From contig JABDLD010000009.1 of NCBI GenBank assembly GCA_013001885.1, forward strand, positions 20,567-84,566: a DNA stretch of 64,000 nucleotides, read 5' to 3'. Below, piece after piece: positions 57,186 to 64,000 of this stretch (positions are counted from its first letter, which is position 1; the number at the start of each line of letters is the position of its first letter). The notes under the pieces were generated by a model, which did not search any database, had not been told where the DNA came from, and worked only from the letters and a program-made list of their open reading frames with translations. The translations under genes and the position numbers were made by a program. The stretch is from Lysobacterales bacterium (GTDB lineage Bacteria; Pseudomonadota; Gammaproteobacteria; Xanthomonadales; SZUA-36).

Positions 57186-58089
57186 GTCTCGCGCCATTCC
57201 CGGGTCCGCAGCCGGCCACCACCACGATCGTGTTCAAACCGCAGACCAGCTGGACCTGGTCTGCCAATCTTGGGTGTGCCCCTCGCCCCGCGGCGTCATT
57301 GTCATCGTTCATGGATTGGCCGAACACAGCGGCCGGTATCACGAAACGGCCGAGTACTTTTGCGCCAACAACTGGTCGGTGTTTGCCTGCGATTTGCGCG
57401 CCCACGGCCACAGCCCGAACCCGCCCAAAGCAGGCCGGGTTCATGTCCGCCGTTTTACCGACTATTTCATGGACGTGGACGCCGTGACGGAGTGGGCCAG
57501 AAACCGGCACCCGGAACTTCCGTTGTTCCTGCTCGGGCACTCCATGGGCGGCCTCATCTCAATCAGTCACGCGCTTGAAAAACCGCGCGGCCTGGCCGGA
57601 GTCGTCATTTCCTCGCCCGCGCTGGGAACTCATCCCGAATTCAAACCCCCGCTGATGCTGAAGATCCTGGTCGGTATCCTTTCGCGGATTGCGCCCCGCG
57701 TGCTGGTCGACAGCGAACTGGACACGCAGGCCATTTCCAGAGATCCGGAAGTGGTCAAAGCGTACCTCGATGATCCGCTGGTTTCGCAGAAAATTTCCGT
57801 CCGCTGGTACAGCGAACTTCTTAAAACAATGAAAAAGGTCAACCGCAATGCCGGCACCTTGCAGGTACCGATGTTGCTGATGCAATCGGGTTCCGACTGC
57901 TTGGTGGATCCAGAAGCTCCGGGGCGATGGGCCCGCGCTGCACCCGCCGAAAAGGTTGAACTGGTTGTCTGGGATGGGCTGTACCATGAGATGTTCAACG
58001 AGCCCGAAAAAGACCTCGTGCGCCGCAGGGTGTTGGAATGGCTGGACAAGCGGACAGCACCGCAGCCGGCTACTGTTGCTGGCAGTTAA
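57178..58089 (+). CDS. Monoacylglycerol lipase-like alpha/beta hydrolase
   Basis: A 303-residue hydrolase with VIVHGLAEHSGRYHETAEYF (oxyanion region), nucleophile in LLGHSMGGLISISHAL and the distal Asp and His (QSGSDCLVDP; DGLYHEMFNEPEK). These match the monoacylglycerol lipase/lysophospholipase group. AGGAG seven bases before ATG 57178. It overlaps glpK at its start and the convergent histidine phosphatase gene by 20 bases at its end. Confidence 0.9.
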   Translation: MTESRAIPGSAAGHHHDRVQTADQLDLVCQSWVCPSPRGVIVIVHGLAEHSGRYHETAEYFCANNWSVFACDLRAHGHSPNPPKAGRVHVRRFTDYFMDVDAVTEWARNRHPELPLFLLGHSMGGLISISHALEKPRGLAGVVISSPALGTHPEFKPPLMLKILVGILSRIAPRVLVDSELDTQAISRDPEVVKAYLDDPLVSQKISVRWYSELLKTMKKVNRNAGTLQVPMLLMQSGSDCLVDPEAPGRWARAAPAEKVELVVWDGLYHEMFNEPEKDLVRRRVLEWLDKRTAPQPATVAGS

Positions 58090-58600
58090 ACGCCTGGTTC
58101 AGCAGAATCATTTTGCCCCGGTTTCCGAACCGGGTTACCACGTACAGCCTGTCGTATTCATCTTCACCAAATTCCTCACCGGCCTCACCGGCAAGCAACG
58201 CGGCCAGAACGCCTGTCGTGTTGCTGTGGCCGACAACCAGGCTGTGTTGTTGGCTTTCAAGCAACAGGGCGGCAAACCCTTCGAGATTTCGCGGATCATA
58301 GGTTTCGAGCACTAACTGGTGTGAATCAGCGACCGCAGACGCGGTCATTCTGGTGCGCTCGTACGGCGTGCTGTATACCCTTTCCAGCTCCACATCTTTC
58401 AGCATGGTTGCGAGCGCCCCGGCCCGCAGTTCACCGCAGGGCGAGAGCGGAGGGTCGCGGAGATCTGTGGCCGCGGTTTCTTTTTCCGCATGCCTGACGA
58501 GGTAAATCGAAAACCCCGTCGATTCGTGCCCGGCGTGCACAACGGTTGTGAGACTCATCCATACCAGCGCGAGCTGCAACAGCCTGGGCCGTTTACTCAT
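58070..58600 (-). CDS. Exported histidine-phosphatase-superfamily protein
   Basis: A 176-residue protein with a signal peptide (about 1-23). SIYLVRHAEKE is the phosphohistidine motif (RHAE variant), and VVGHSNTTGVLAALL supplies the second His. SixA-like size but exported. ATG 58600 overlaps the stop of the NicO-like gene as ATGA. Substrate unknown. Confidence 0.87.
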   Translation of the reverse strand: MSKRPRLLQLALVWMSLTTVVHAGHESTGFSIYLVRHAEKETAATDLRDPPLSPCGELRAGALATMLKDVELERVYSTPYERTRMTASAVADSHQLVLETYDPRNLEGFAALLLESQQHSLVVGHSNTTGVLAALLAGEAGEEFGEDEYDRLYVVTRFGNRGKMILLNQAFNCQQQ

Positions 58601-59310
58601 AACCCGAGAAAAACGACGGCGATGCCGCATGCGAGAATGGCGCTTCCGGCCAGCGCATGCGCATAAGGTTCAAACCGCTTTAGTTTGAACGACTCCAGAC
58701 CCCGCAGAGCAAGAGCGACCACGATGGTCATGGTAAGAACCGTTATCAGTCCGAAGACACTGGTAACCACCAGGACTCCGGTCAGGTTTTCCCGCGCTGC
58801 CGGATACATGAGTAACGGAATCAGCGGTTCACATGGTCCCAGCACGAAGATCACAAAGACCACCCAGGGCGTCAAAGATCTCTTTCCCGAAGATTTTTCA
58901 TGCACGTGTGCATGGTCCTGGTGGTGGCTGTGAACATGTTCATGCATGGTCCCGCCGTGACTGTGCCAGTGCGAGTGAGGACGGTTTCTGAATGCCTGCC
59001 GAATACCCCAGGCCGTGTAAGCCAGGCCAAAGCCGATCAACAGCCACGCTGCGAAATTGCCCCGGATACCTTCCAGCCATTCTAGTGAGGAGAGCTGTAT
59101 CCCCAGCGTAATTCCCAATACGCCAAGCACGATTGACCCGGCCAGATGACCTACGCCGCAGATCATCGTGATTCTCAGTGTTTTTTTCAGCCCCCACTCA
59201 CGGGCTTTGGCCATGGCCACGAACGGCAGGTAGTGGTCCGGACCAAGAATCGTGTGCACAAATGCAATGGAAGCAGCGGCAAAAGCCAGCAATGTGATTT
59301 CAGAGTTCAT
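58597..59310 (-). CDS. NicO/UreH-like membrane transporter with His-rich loop
   Basis: A 237-residue protein with about six membrane helices. FVHTILGPDHYLPFVAMAKA contains the HxxxGPDH motif of nickel/cobalt (NicO) and related transporters, and residues about 112-140 form a loop with some ten histidines (HSHWHSHGGTMHEHVHSHHQ), plausible for metal binding. Nickel or cobalt is the likely cargo by family. No urease or hydrogenase genes are near. Confidence 0.85.
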   Translation of the reverse strand: MNSEITLLAFAAASIAFVHTILGPDHYLPFVAMAKAREWGLKKTLRITMICGVGHLAGSIVLGVLGITLGIQLSSLEWLEGIRGNFAAWLLIGFGLAYTAWGIRQAFRNRPHSHWHSHGGTMHEHVHSHHQDHAHVHEKSSGKRSLTPWVVFVIFVLGPCEPLIPLLMYPAARENLTGVLVVTSVFGLITVLTMTIVVALALRGLESFKLKRFEPYAHALAGSAILACGIAVVFLGL

Positions 59311-59474
59311 CTGTCAACGGTTCTTTTTCACATGATTTTGCCCGCCCATTCAAACAAGTCGATTCGGCCGCTGCAACGACTTTGGTCAATTGAAGCGGCA
59401 TTGGTAATCCCGGGGTTATTTGATGCGGCCCAAGTTTGCGCCAGCAGCTTCCAGCAAAGTCTTATCAGGATGGC

Positions 59475-59480
59475 TATAAT
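59475..59480 (+). promoter_or_regulatory. Likely -10 box of the secreted duplicated-domain protein gene
   Basis: TATAAT lies 60 bases before the ATG in a 229-base intergenic region; the corresponding -35 position reads CAGCAA and is poor. Nothing else recognisable is in this region. Confidence 0.45.
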
Positions 59481-59539
59481 GAACACTGAAGTAAACAGGA
59501 CGCATGGATGCGCCCTGTAGGTGAAGCAAGGAGCGAGAC

Positions 59540-60754
59540 ATGAACCACTATCAGACGACTGTACGAATTCTGTTCACTTTAATCACGCTGACCTGGGCCG
59601 TTGTCATGACGTTGCCGGCGTCCGCTGCCGACCTGGCCGTAACGCGATATTTTTCAGGGCTTTGGGATCAACCCAGACAGGAAAGCCAGGGCATCGTCCT
59701 GCAAATCATAGACCAGGAGGAAGATGGCCATAAGAAGGCCGTGGCTTACTGGTTCACTTACGGGGATAACCTGGACACCGCCTGGTTCATGGCCATCGGC
59801 CACACCGAAGGCAACCAGGTGCTGATGAACCTCTACACCGCCGACGGTGTTGCGTTCATGGAAGAGGACGCGCCCGGTAACGAGAACGTGTACGCAGTGG
59901 GAACGTTGAACCTGGAGTTCAAAAACTGTAACCGCGGAGTAGCCAGCTACGACCTGGGAGAAGACGGGAACGGTGATTTTGAGATCAAGCGCCTGGCCGG
60001 ACTCTACCATTCACGATGCAGCGGCGGTATTTCAGACGACACACCCAGTGACGCCAAACCGATCATGCTGACCGTGGCTCTTGAACCAGCCAGGGAAGAC
60101 ATCAGCGGCAAGGGGCAGGCTAAATTCTGGGAGCGGGTGGATCGCTCTGATTTTCATGTGTCCGCTGAAGACTTACCGGACGGCATCTACAGCATCCTGG
60201 TTTGTGAGCCCCTTGAGCCTGTTGGAAACCTGGTGGTTGAAAACGGCGAGGGAGCAGTCCAGTTTCGCAGCCCCGCAGCCGAAGGTAAGGAACTGCTTAG
60301 CTTTGACCCGCGGAATTGCATAATCGAGCTGCATGATGCCAATGGAGCAGCGCTGAGCTCTGGTGAGAGTGTTTTGGCGACCAGGAACCGCGGTGGCGGA
60401 AATGGTCGCGACATGGCCGAAATAAGCGTTGACCTGGAAAATACCGGTGTCTTTGAAGGCGCCTCCGGCACAGCTTCCTACCGGGAGAAAAACAGCAGCA
60501 CAGAGTTCGAGGTCGAAATCAGGGGCGTAGCGGAGGGTGCCTACCCGCTTCGAGTCAACGCGGTGCCGGTTGGACAAATTGTTGTGACGGCGGACGAGGA
60601 CGAGGACGACGGTAGTTTAAAAGGCAGAATCCGCTTCAGCAAACCGCAGAAGGAAGAGCGTGAGCTTTTGAATTTCGACCCCAGGGATCAGTGGATTGAA
60701 GTTTATGACGCTGACGACGCCCAAATCATCCTCGAGGTCTTCTTTCCAGAATAA
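59540..60754 (+). CDS. Secreted protein of unknown function with an internal duplication
   Basis: A 404-residue protein with a signal peptide (about 1-30) and AGGAG six bases before the ATG. Residues 32-165 contain a SGLWDQPRQESQGIVLQIID motif seen in uncharacterised secreted proteins. Two tandem copies of a roughly 95-residue domain follow (185-275 and 305-402), ending KELLSFDPRNCIIELHDANGA and RELLNFDPRDQWIEVYDADDA respectively. Cysteine pairs 130/160 and 222/260 could be disulfides. No family name is offered. Confidence 0.75.
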   Translation: MNHYQTTVRILFTLITLTWAVVMTLPASAADLAVTRYFSGLWDQPRQESQGIVLQIIDQEEDGHKKAVAYWFTYGDNLDTAWFMAIGHTEGNQVLMNLYTADGVAFMEEDAPGNENVYAVGTLNLEFKNCNRGVASYDLGEDGNGDFEIKRLAGLYHSRCSGGISDDTPSDAKPIMLTVALEPAREDISGKGQAKFWERVDRSDFHVSAEDLPDGIYSILVCEPLEPVGNLVVENGEGAVQFRSPAAEGKELLSFDPRNCIIELHDANGAALSSGESVLATRNRGGGNGRDMAEISVDLENTGVFEGASGTASYREKNSSTEFEVEIRGVAEGAYPLRVNAVPVGQIVVTADEDEDDGSLKGRIRFSKPQKEERELLNFDPRDQWIEVYDADDAQIILEVFFPE

Positions 60755-60775
60755 GTTACCGCAGCGGTCAGGAGT

Positions 60776-60803
60776 AACGGCCGGCGGATTTAAGCCGGCC
60801 GTT
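60776..60803. terminator. Bidirectional terminator-type hairpin between convergent genes
   Basis: A perfect 10-base-pair stem (AACGGCCGGC, 60776-60785, with 60794-60803) and an eight-base loop, midway between the convergent genes ending at 60754 and 60812. The T-run is short, so termination may be moderate. Confidence 0.65.
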
Positions 60804-60811
60804 TGACATCC

Positions 60812-61270
60812 CTATTTACAGTTTTTCGCGATCAGACCCTTGAGCTCAGCCACCCGGTCGGTCCGTTTCACGTCGTCCATGCGCTCGGTTTCGCCCTGAT
60901 CATTGGTGGTAAAGACCCGCCGATTGGGCTCCAGCCGTTCCACTTCGGATTTCCAGGCCGCACATTGTGCGTCGTTGATTGCCTGATTAGCCTTGGCGTC
61001 CTGATGTTTCTGCGCAATCTGCTGGCGTTTCTGTTCCGCCATTGACGGTCCTGTGTCTGCGTTCGAATACGGGCTGGCCGAAGCCGGTTGATCCGAAGCG
61101 GGTATGGCCTGTTCCGTCGCCTGTTGCCCTTCTGGCCTGGAATCTGAGAAATGAACCGTGCCATTTTCATCGGTCCAGCTGTACATCTTCTTGTCCTGGG
61201 CTTGTGCCTGCGCAATCACGAAAAAAATACTCAATACGGCAAGTGCCCGGATCAGGTGACAACGCTTCAT
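60812..61270 (-). CDS. DUF4124-domain exported protein
   Basis: A 152-residue protein with a signal peptide (1-24) followed by KKMYSWTDENGTVHFSDSRP, the DUF4124 motif, then a Gln/Ala-rich helical region. AGGAGG before the ATG. Common in Gammaproteobacteria; function unknown. Starts 12 bases after the carbonic anhydrase stop. Confidence 0.88.
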   Translation of the reverse strand: MKRCHLIRALAVLSIFFVIAQAQAQDKKMYSWTDENGTVHFSDSRPEGQQATEQAIPASDQPASASPYSNADTGPSMAEQKRQQIAQKHQDAKANQAINDAQCAAWKSEVERLEPNRRVFTTNDQGETERMDDVKRTDRVAELKGLIAKNCK

Positions 61271-61282
61271 ATGCTTATCCTC

Positions 61283-61915
61283 CTAGGTTTCCTCCACCAG
61301 AAACTCTACCACACCTGTCTCGACGGAATATTCCGCCCCCACGACCAGCAACCGCTCGTCTTTGATCATTTTTTCCAGAATTTCAGATCCCTGCTTCAGG
61401 CGATCCACCGAGGCGCGGATGTTCGCGCGCACGGCAGCCTGGAGGAGTTCGTCCGGAAATGCCGTGCCGGGCTCGCGGTGCCCGCTGGCGAGGCAGCTCT
61501 CGACTGAAGGGCGGATAAAATCAACGATAGGCCGAAAATTTGGCGACCTGGACCCGGATGGCTGTTGCAACTGGTTCAGCGTGGCCAGGACCGCCCCGCA
61601 CAGGGAGTGTCCGAGCACCACGACCAGCTTCGTCCCGAAAGTCTCCGCCGCATATTCCACGCTGCCGATCTGGGAGGGCCTCACGATATTTCCCGCCACG
61701 CGAATCACGAACAGGTCTCCGAGGCCCTGGTTGAACACCAGTTCCGCCGGCACCCGTGAATCAGAGCAGCCAAGCACGATGGCAAAGGGACGCTGCTCGC
61801 TGGGAGACTGCCGGCTCTGCGAGTGCTCGAAACTGATTTCGCGGATATCCTTGCCCGTTACGAACCGGCGGTTTCCCTGCTTGAGCCGGTCAAGGGCTGA
61901 CAGGCTGGAAATCAT
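61283..61915 (-). CDS. Beta-class carbonic anhydrase
   Basis: A 210-residue enzyme. Zinc ligands Cys50, His103 and Cys106 (LGCSDSR and GHSLCGAV) and the Asp52-Arg54 dyad are present. It interconverts carbon dioxide and bicarbonate. ATG 61915 is chosen; an in-frame TTG at 61960 overlaps the lipocalin stop and cannot be excluded. Confidence 0.93.
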   Translation of the reverse strand: MISSLSALDRLKQGNRRFVTGKDIREISFEHSQSRQSPSEQRPFAIVLGCSDSRVPAELVFNQGLGDLFVIRVAGNIVRPSQIGSVEYAAETFGTKLVVVLGHSLCGAVLATLNQLQQPSGSRSPNFRPIVDFIRPSVESCLASGHREPGTAFPDELLQAAVRANIRASVDRLKQGSEILEKMIKDERLLVVGAEYSVETGVVEFLVEET

Positions 61916-61956
61916 GTCGGACCGGGGGTTGCGATGCCGGAGTAATCCATCTGCGG

Positions 61957-62478
61957 TCAATCCTGTTCCACGTAGATCAGGGAAGTGGTGTCGAACCCGA
62001 GGGCCGAAGCTTTGGTCTCGAATCGCTGAATGATGTCATCACCGACCGTTGGCGTCCGCGAAAGAAGCCACAGGTAGGATGTGTCGGGACCTGAAATAAA
62101 TGAGTACTGATAGTCTTCCTGTTCCAGTTCAAAAACGATATAGGAGCCGTAAAACGGCCCAAAAAAGGACACTTTCAGAAATCCCTCGTTTTCAGGCCCG
62201 ACAAAATAGGCCTTGCCTTCGGCTTCGTCCCATTCATTTTCTGAGCTGGAGAACCCGCGATTGACTACCTTGATACCGCCGTCGTCACGCAGGCTGTATT
62301 CCGCGGTCACCCGGCTCAGGCCCCTCTCAAAAGAATGGTCCAGGCGGGCGATTTCATACCACTTGCCGAGGTACCGGTTGACGTCGAAATTTCCAACCGG
62401 TTCAACGCCGGTGGGCACTCCCGTGCAGCCCGATAACAACAGCAGCAACGGCAGAGACAACTGTTTTATTAATTTCAT
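61957..62478 (-). CDS. blc: Outer-membrane lipocalin (Blc-like lipoprotein)
   Basis: A 173-residue lipoprotein: signal ending LLLSGC with Cys18, then lipocalin motif NRYLGKWYEIARLDHSFERGLSRV and TPTVGDD near the C-terminus. Blc binds lysophospholipids or fatty acids. GGAG eight bases before ATG 62478. Same direction as the carbonic anhydrase gene. Confidence 0.94.
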   Translation of the reverse strand: MKLIKQLSLPLLLLLSGCTGVPTGVEPVGNFDVNRYLGKWYEIARLDHSFERGLSRVTAEYSLRDDGGIKVVNRGFSSSENEWDEAEGKAYFVGPENEGFLKVSFFGPFYGSYIVFELEQEDYQYSFISGPDTSYLWLLSRTPTVGDDIIQRFETKASALGFDTTSLIYVEQD

Positions 62479-62530
62479 TTTTATCTCCAATGCAGATACA
62501 CTACATGCTCCCTCTTTCGATGGAAAGACC

Positions 62531-62668
62531 ATGACAGTCTGCCCGGTAGCCATAGCCGTAGGTTGTAAGAAATGTCCCGCATTCTCCATTTGCCCCGCCA
62601 AGTCGTTGCTTGGTGACCGGCCAAAAAAGGATGATGCGCCAACGGATTCTTCCGGCAAGCAAAAGTAA
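62531..62668 (+). CDS. 45-residue cysteine-rich protein of unknown function
   Basis: A small ORF from ATG 62531 with a GGA-containing purine stretch six bases before it and TAA 62666-62668. Residues 1-28 are compact and contain Cys4, Cys12, Cys15 and Cys21 (C-x7-C-x2-C-x5-C) each near prolines; the tail is charged (KKDD, SSGKQK). The pattern suggests a metal- or cluster-binding fold rather than chance. It lies between the lipocalin and GFA genes on the other strand, ending two bases from the GFA stop. No function known. Confidence 0.6.
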   Translation: MTVCPVAIAVGCKKCPAFSICPAKSLLGDRPKKDDAPTDSSGKQK

Positions 62669-62670
62669 GT

Positions 62671-63045
62671 TCAGGCCGGCTTGTCCTGGTATTTCCAGGT
62701 CACGGCACCGTCAAAATGCTTGACCTCGATGCCGGCGACGTCAGCCGCAGCCAACATCCGGGTGTTGACCGCAATCCGGCTCTCCGGCTCCTTCTCAACG
62801 CTTTCGTAATGGGTCACGCAGCCACACCTATTGCAGAAGTAGAACTCCAGTTGACGGTCACCCCAGGAGTAGGAGGTCACAGCACCGGGTGAGCAATTTA
62901 TGCGTGCAGTTTTGCGGTCGTAGTACGCCCATAATGCGCCGTATCGGCGGCAAATAGAGCAGTTGCATTCAGTCAGAGAGCCGGGAACGTGGTCCAGTTC
63001 GAATCTGACCGAACCGCAGTGGCAGGCCCCGGAGAGTCTCGTCAT
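62671..63045 (-). CDS. GFA-family (glutathione-dependent formaldehyde-activating enzyme-like) protein
   Basis: A 124-residue zinc protein with SGACHCGSVRFE, CNCSICRRYG and CNRCGCVTHY, the cysteine sets of the GFA/CENP-V fold. ATG 63045 overlaps the atpC stop as ATGA. True substrate unknown; the family name derives from one contested member. Confidence 0.93.
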   Translation of the reverse strand: MTRLSGACHCGSVRFELDHVPGSLTECNCSICRRYGALWAYYDRKTARINCSPGAVTSYSWGDRQLEFYFCNRCGCVTHYESVEKEPESRIAVNTRMLAAADVAGIEVKHFDGAVTWKYQDKPA

Positions 63046-63476
63046 CGTTTTTTCTTCCTGCGTACCATTTCTACTGCCTTGAGCTCAGCCAGAGACCTCA
63101 ATAATTTCAAACGCGCCAGTTCCACATCCATTTCTGACGTGCTGGTCGAGAGTTCGCGTTCTGCTTCGTCCCTGGCTTTCAGCGCTGCCGCCTCATCCAG
63201 GTCCACGGCCCGTTCGGCCTCATCGGCCATCACGGTAATGACGTGTGGCATCACTTCGAGAATACCGCCGCCGACGTAAAATATCGATTCCTCACCATCC
63301 GCGGAGATCACTTTTACCGGCCCCGGTTTCAACTCCGTGATCAATGGAACATGCCGGGGAGTGATGCCCAAATCGCCCGCGACTCCCGAGGCAACGAACA
63401 GGGTGATTTCACCGGAGAATATCTCCCGCCGCGAAGAGACGATGTCACACTTCAGGGTGCCGGCTGTCTTTTCCAC
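63042..63476 (-). CDS. atpC: F1 ATP synthase epsilon subunit, detached from an atp operon
   Basis: A 144-residue protein with the epsilon beta-barrel (CDIVSSRREIFSGEI, GDLGITPRHVPLITELKPG, FYVGGGILEVMPHVITVMAD) and a two-helix C-terminal domain ending RRKKKR. Family identity is clear, but the gene follows pyrI by five bases and precedes a GFA gene, with no atpD or other ATP synthase gene present on either side. Confidence 0.92.
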   Translation of the reverse strand: MEKTAGTLKCDIVSSRREIFSGEITLFVASGVAGDLGITPRHVPLITELKPGPVKVISADGEESIFYVGGGILEVMPHVITVMADEAERAVDLDEAAALKARDEAERELSTSTSEMDVELARLKLLRSLAELKAVEMVRRKKKR

Positions 63477-63481
63477 GGGGA

Positions 63482-63940
63482 CTAGCGGCGAATCCTCTTG
63501 GCCAGGTCAACCTGGTCCCGTTCGCAATAACTGCAGACATAATGGTGTCCGTCGTCGGTGTTTAAACGGAACGCAGACGTTATGGGTTCGTTCTGGTTGG
63601 AAATACAGTTCGGATTAGAACAGGTCAGGATACCCCTGACGACGTCCGGGGCTTCTGCATTGAACTTCCTGACCACGCTCCCGCCAACGATAATGTTGAT
63701 GGTAGCCTGCGGCGAAACCAACGCGACCCGGCTTGCTTCTTCTTCGCTTAACTCAACGTCTTCAATTTTAAGTATGTCTTTTTTTCCGCCTTTCTTCGAA
63801 TGAGAGTTGATCAGGATACTCATACTGCGCTCGTTTGAAACACCAAGCACTCTTAGCACGTCGAAAGCCATTCCGGGCAATATGTGGTCAATTACGGTTC
63901 CATGCTCGATGCGCTGAACCTTCATGAATTTTTCCGGCAC
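63482..63940 (-). CDS. pyrI: Aspartate carbamoyltransferase regulatory chain
   Basis: A 152-residue protein with the nucleotide-binding N-terminal domain (KVQRIEHGTVIDHILPG) and a C-terminal zinc site of four cysteines (CSNPNC and CSYC). GTG 63940 is favoured: it sits four bases after the pyrB stop with GGAGG eight bases upstream; ATG 63925 is the alternative. PyrI makes the PyrB trimer responsive to CTP and ATP. Confidence 0.95.
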   Translation of the reverse strand: MPEKFMKVQRIEHGTVIDHILPGMAFDVLRVLGVSNERSMSILINSHSKKGGKKDILKIEDVELSEEEASRVALVSPQATINIIVGGSVVRKFNAEAPDVVRGILTCSNPNCISNQNEPITSAFRLNTDDGHHYVCSYCERDQVDLAKRIRR

Positions 63941-63944
63941 CTTA

Positions 63945-64000
63945 CTATCCTCCCATCACCATCGATAACAGCGCCATTCGGACCGGGACTCCGTTAAAAG
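63945..64000 (-). CDS. pyrB: Aspartate carbamoyltransferase catalytic chain (3' end only)
   Basis: The minus-strand frame entering from the right edge reads NGVPVRMALLSMVMGG and stops at TAG 63945-63947. This matches the C-terminal helix of PyrB, and the adjoining pyrI supports it. Only about 17 codons are visible. Confidence 0.75.
   Translation of the reverse strand, partial: FNGVPVRMALLSMVMGG

Noticed and set aside
1..64000. CRISPR arrays, tRNA/rRNA genes, insertion sequences, toxin-antitoxin or restriction genes
   Set aside because: Scanned for by eye on both strands; no repeat-spacer pattern, cloverleaf, transposase motif or defence gene was recognised. The window is mostly housekeeping.

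Overview
The window reads as a chromosomal stretch of a Gammaproteobacterium, probably a marine or sediment lineage. The pointers are an Nqr-type NADH dehydrogenase with NqrM, the glmU-glmS pair, pyrB-pyrI, a YcgL-domain protein, a tatABC operon, an IPTL-CTERM secreted protein and an MtrB/PioB-type outer-membrane porin. Genus level is not resolvable by eye. Coding density is high, no gene looks frameshifted, and I see no rRNA, tRNA, insertion sequence, phage or CRISPR array. No intergenic gap exceeds 300 bases.

Left part (1-16.5 kb): the 3' end of an MtrB/PioB porin, a SCO-type copper chaperone, a membrane-bound CadC-like/TPR regulator, a lipoprotein, a YejM-like inner-membrane sulfatase-fold protein, a GT11-like glycosyltransferase, a CBS-pair protein, then a minus-strand operon hexaheme cytochrome c - nqrABCDEF - nqrM. 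Next come arsC and acr3 for arsenate reduction and arsenite export.

Branched-chain amino acid region (16.5-27.4 kb): a promoter, a 48-residue leucine-rich leader peptide and an intrinsic terminator precede ilvD-leuA-leuC-leuD. leuB-ilvA-thrC follow after an oppositely oriented methyltransferase gene. The leader region has the layout of a leucine-responsive transcription attenuator, including a visible antiterminator pairing. The acetolactate synthase subunits lie 25-30 kb away as a divergent pair (ilvI leftward, ilvH rightward).

Centre (27.4-48 kb): IPTL-CTERM protein, tatABC, a BPSS1780-like membrane protein with a LOG-family hydrolase, rhomboid protease, dodecin, a PlpD-like patatin/beta-barrel protein, acs, a Kbp-like BON-LysM protein, YcgL protein, ExbD, glmU-glmS, an S9 peptidase, an MscS channel, RraA, an SDR enzyme, a PBP7-like endopeptidase and a DUF4833-like protein.

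Right part (48-64 kb): ilvI, ilvH and an NhaC antiporter that appears to use a CTG start, HMG-CoA lyase, asnA, an FAD monooxygenase, glpK with a monoacylglycerol lipase, a histidine phosphatase with a NicO-like transporter, a secreted protein with an internal duplication, a DUF4124 protein, beta-carbonic anhydrase with a lipocalin, a 45-residue cysteine-rich protein, and a pyrB(partial)-pyrI-atpC-GFA operon in which atpC is detached from any other ATP synthase gene.

The items most worth following up are the hexaheme cytochrome joined to an Nqr operon whose NqrB lacks the usual FMN-attachment motif, the leucine attenuator with an apparently leaderless leader ORF, the divergent ilvI/ilvH pair, the displaced atpC and the small cysteine-rich protein. 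All functional calls come from reading motifs and context; no database search was run.
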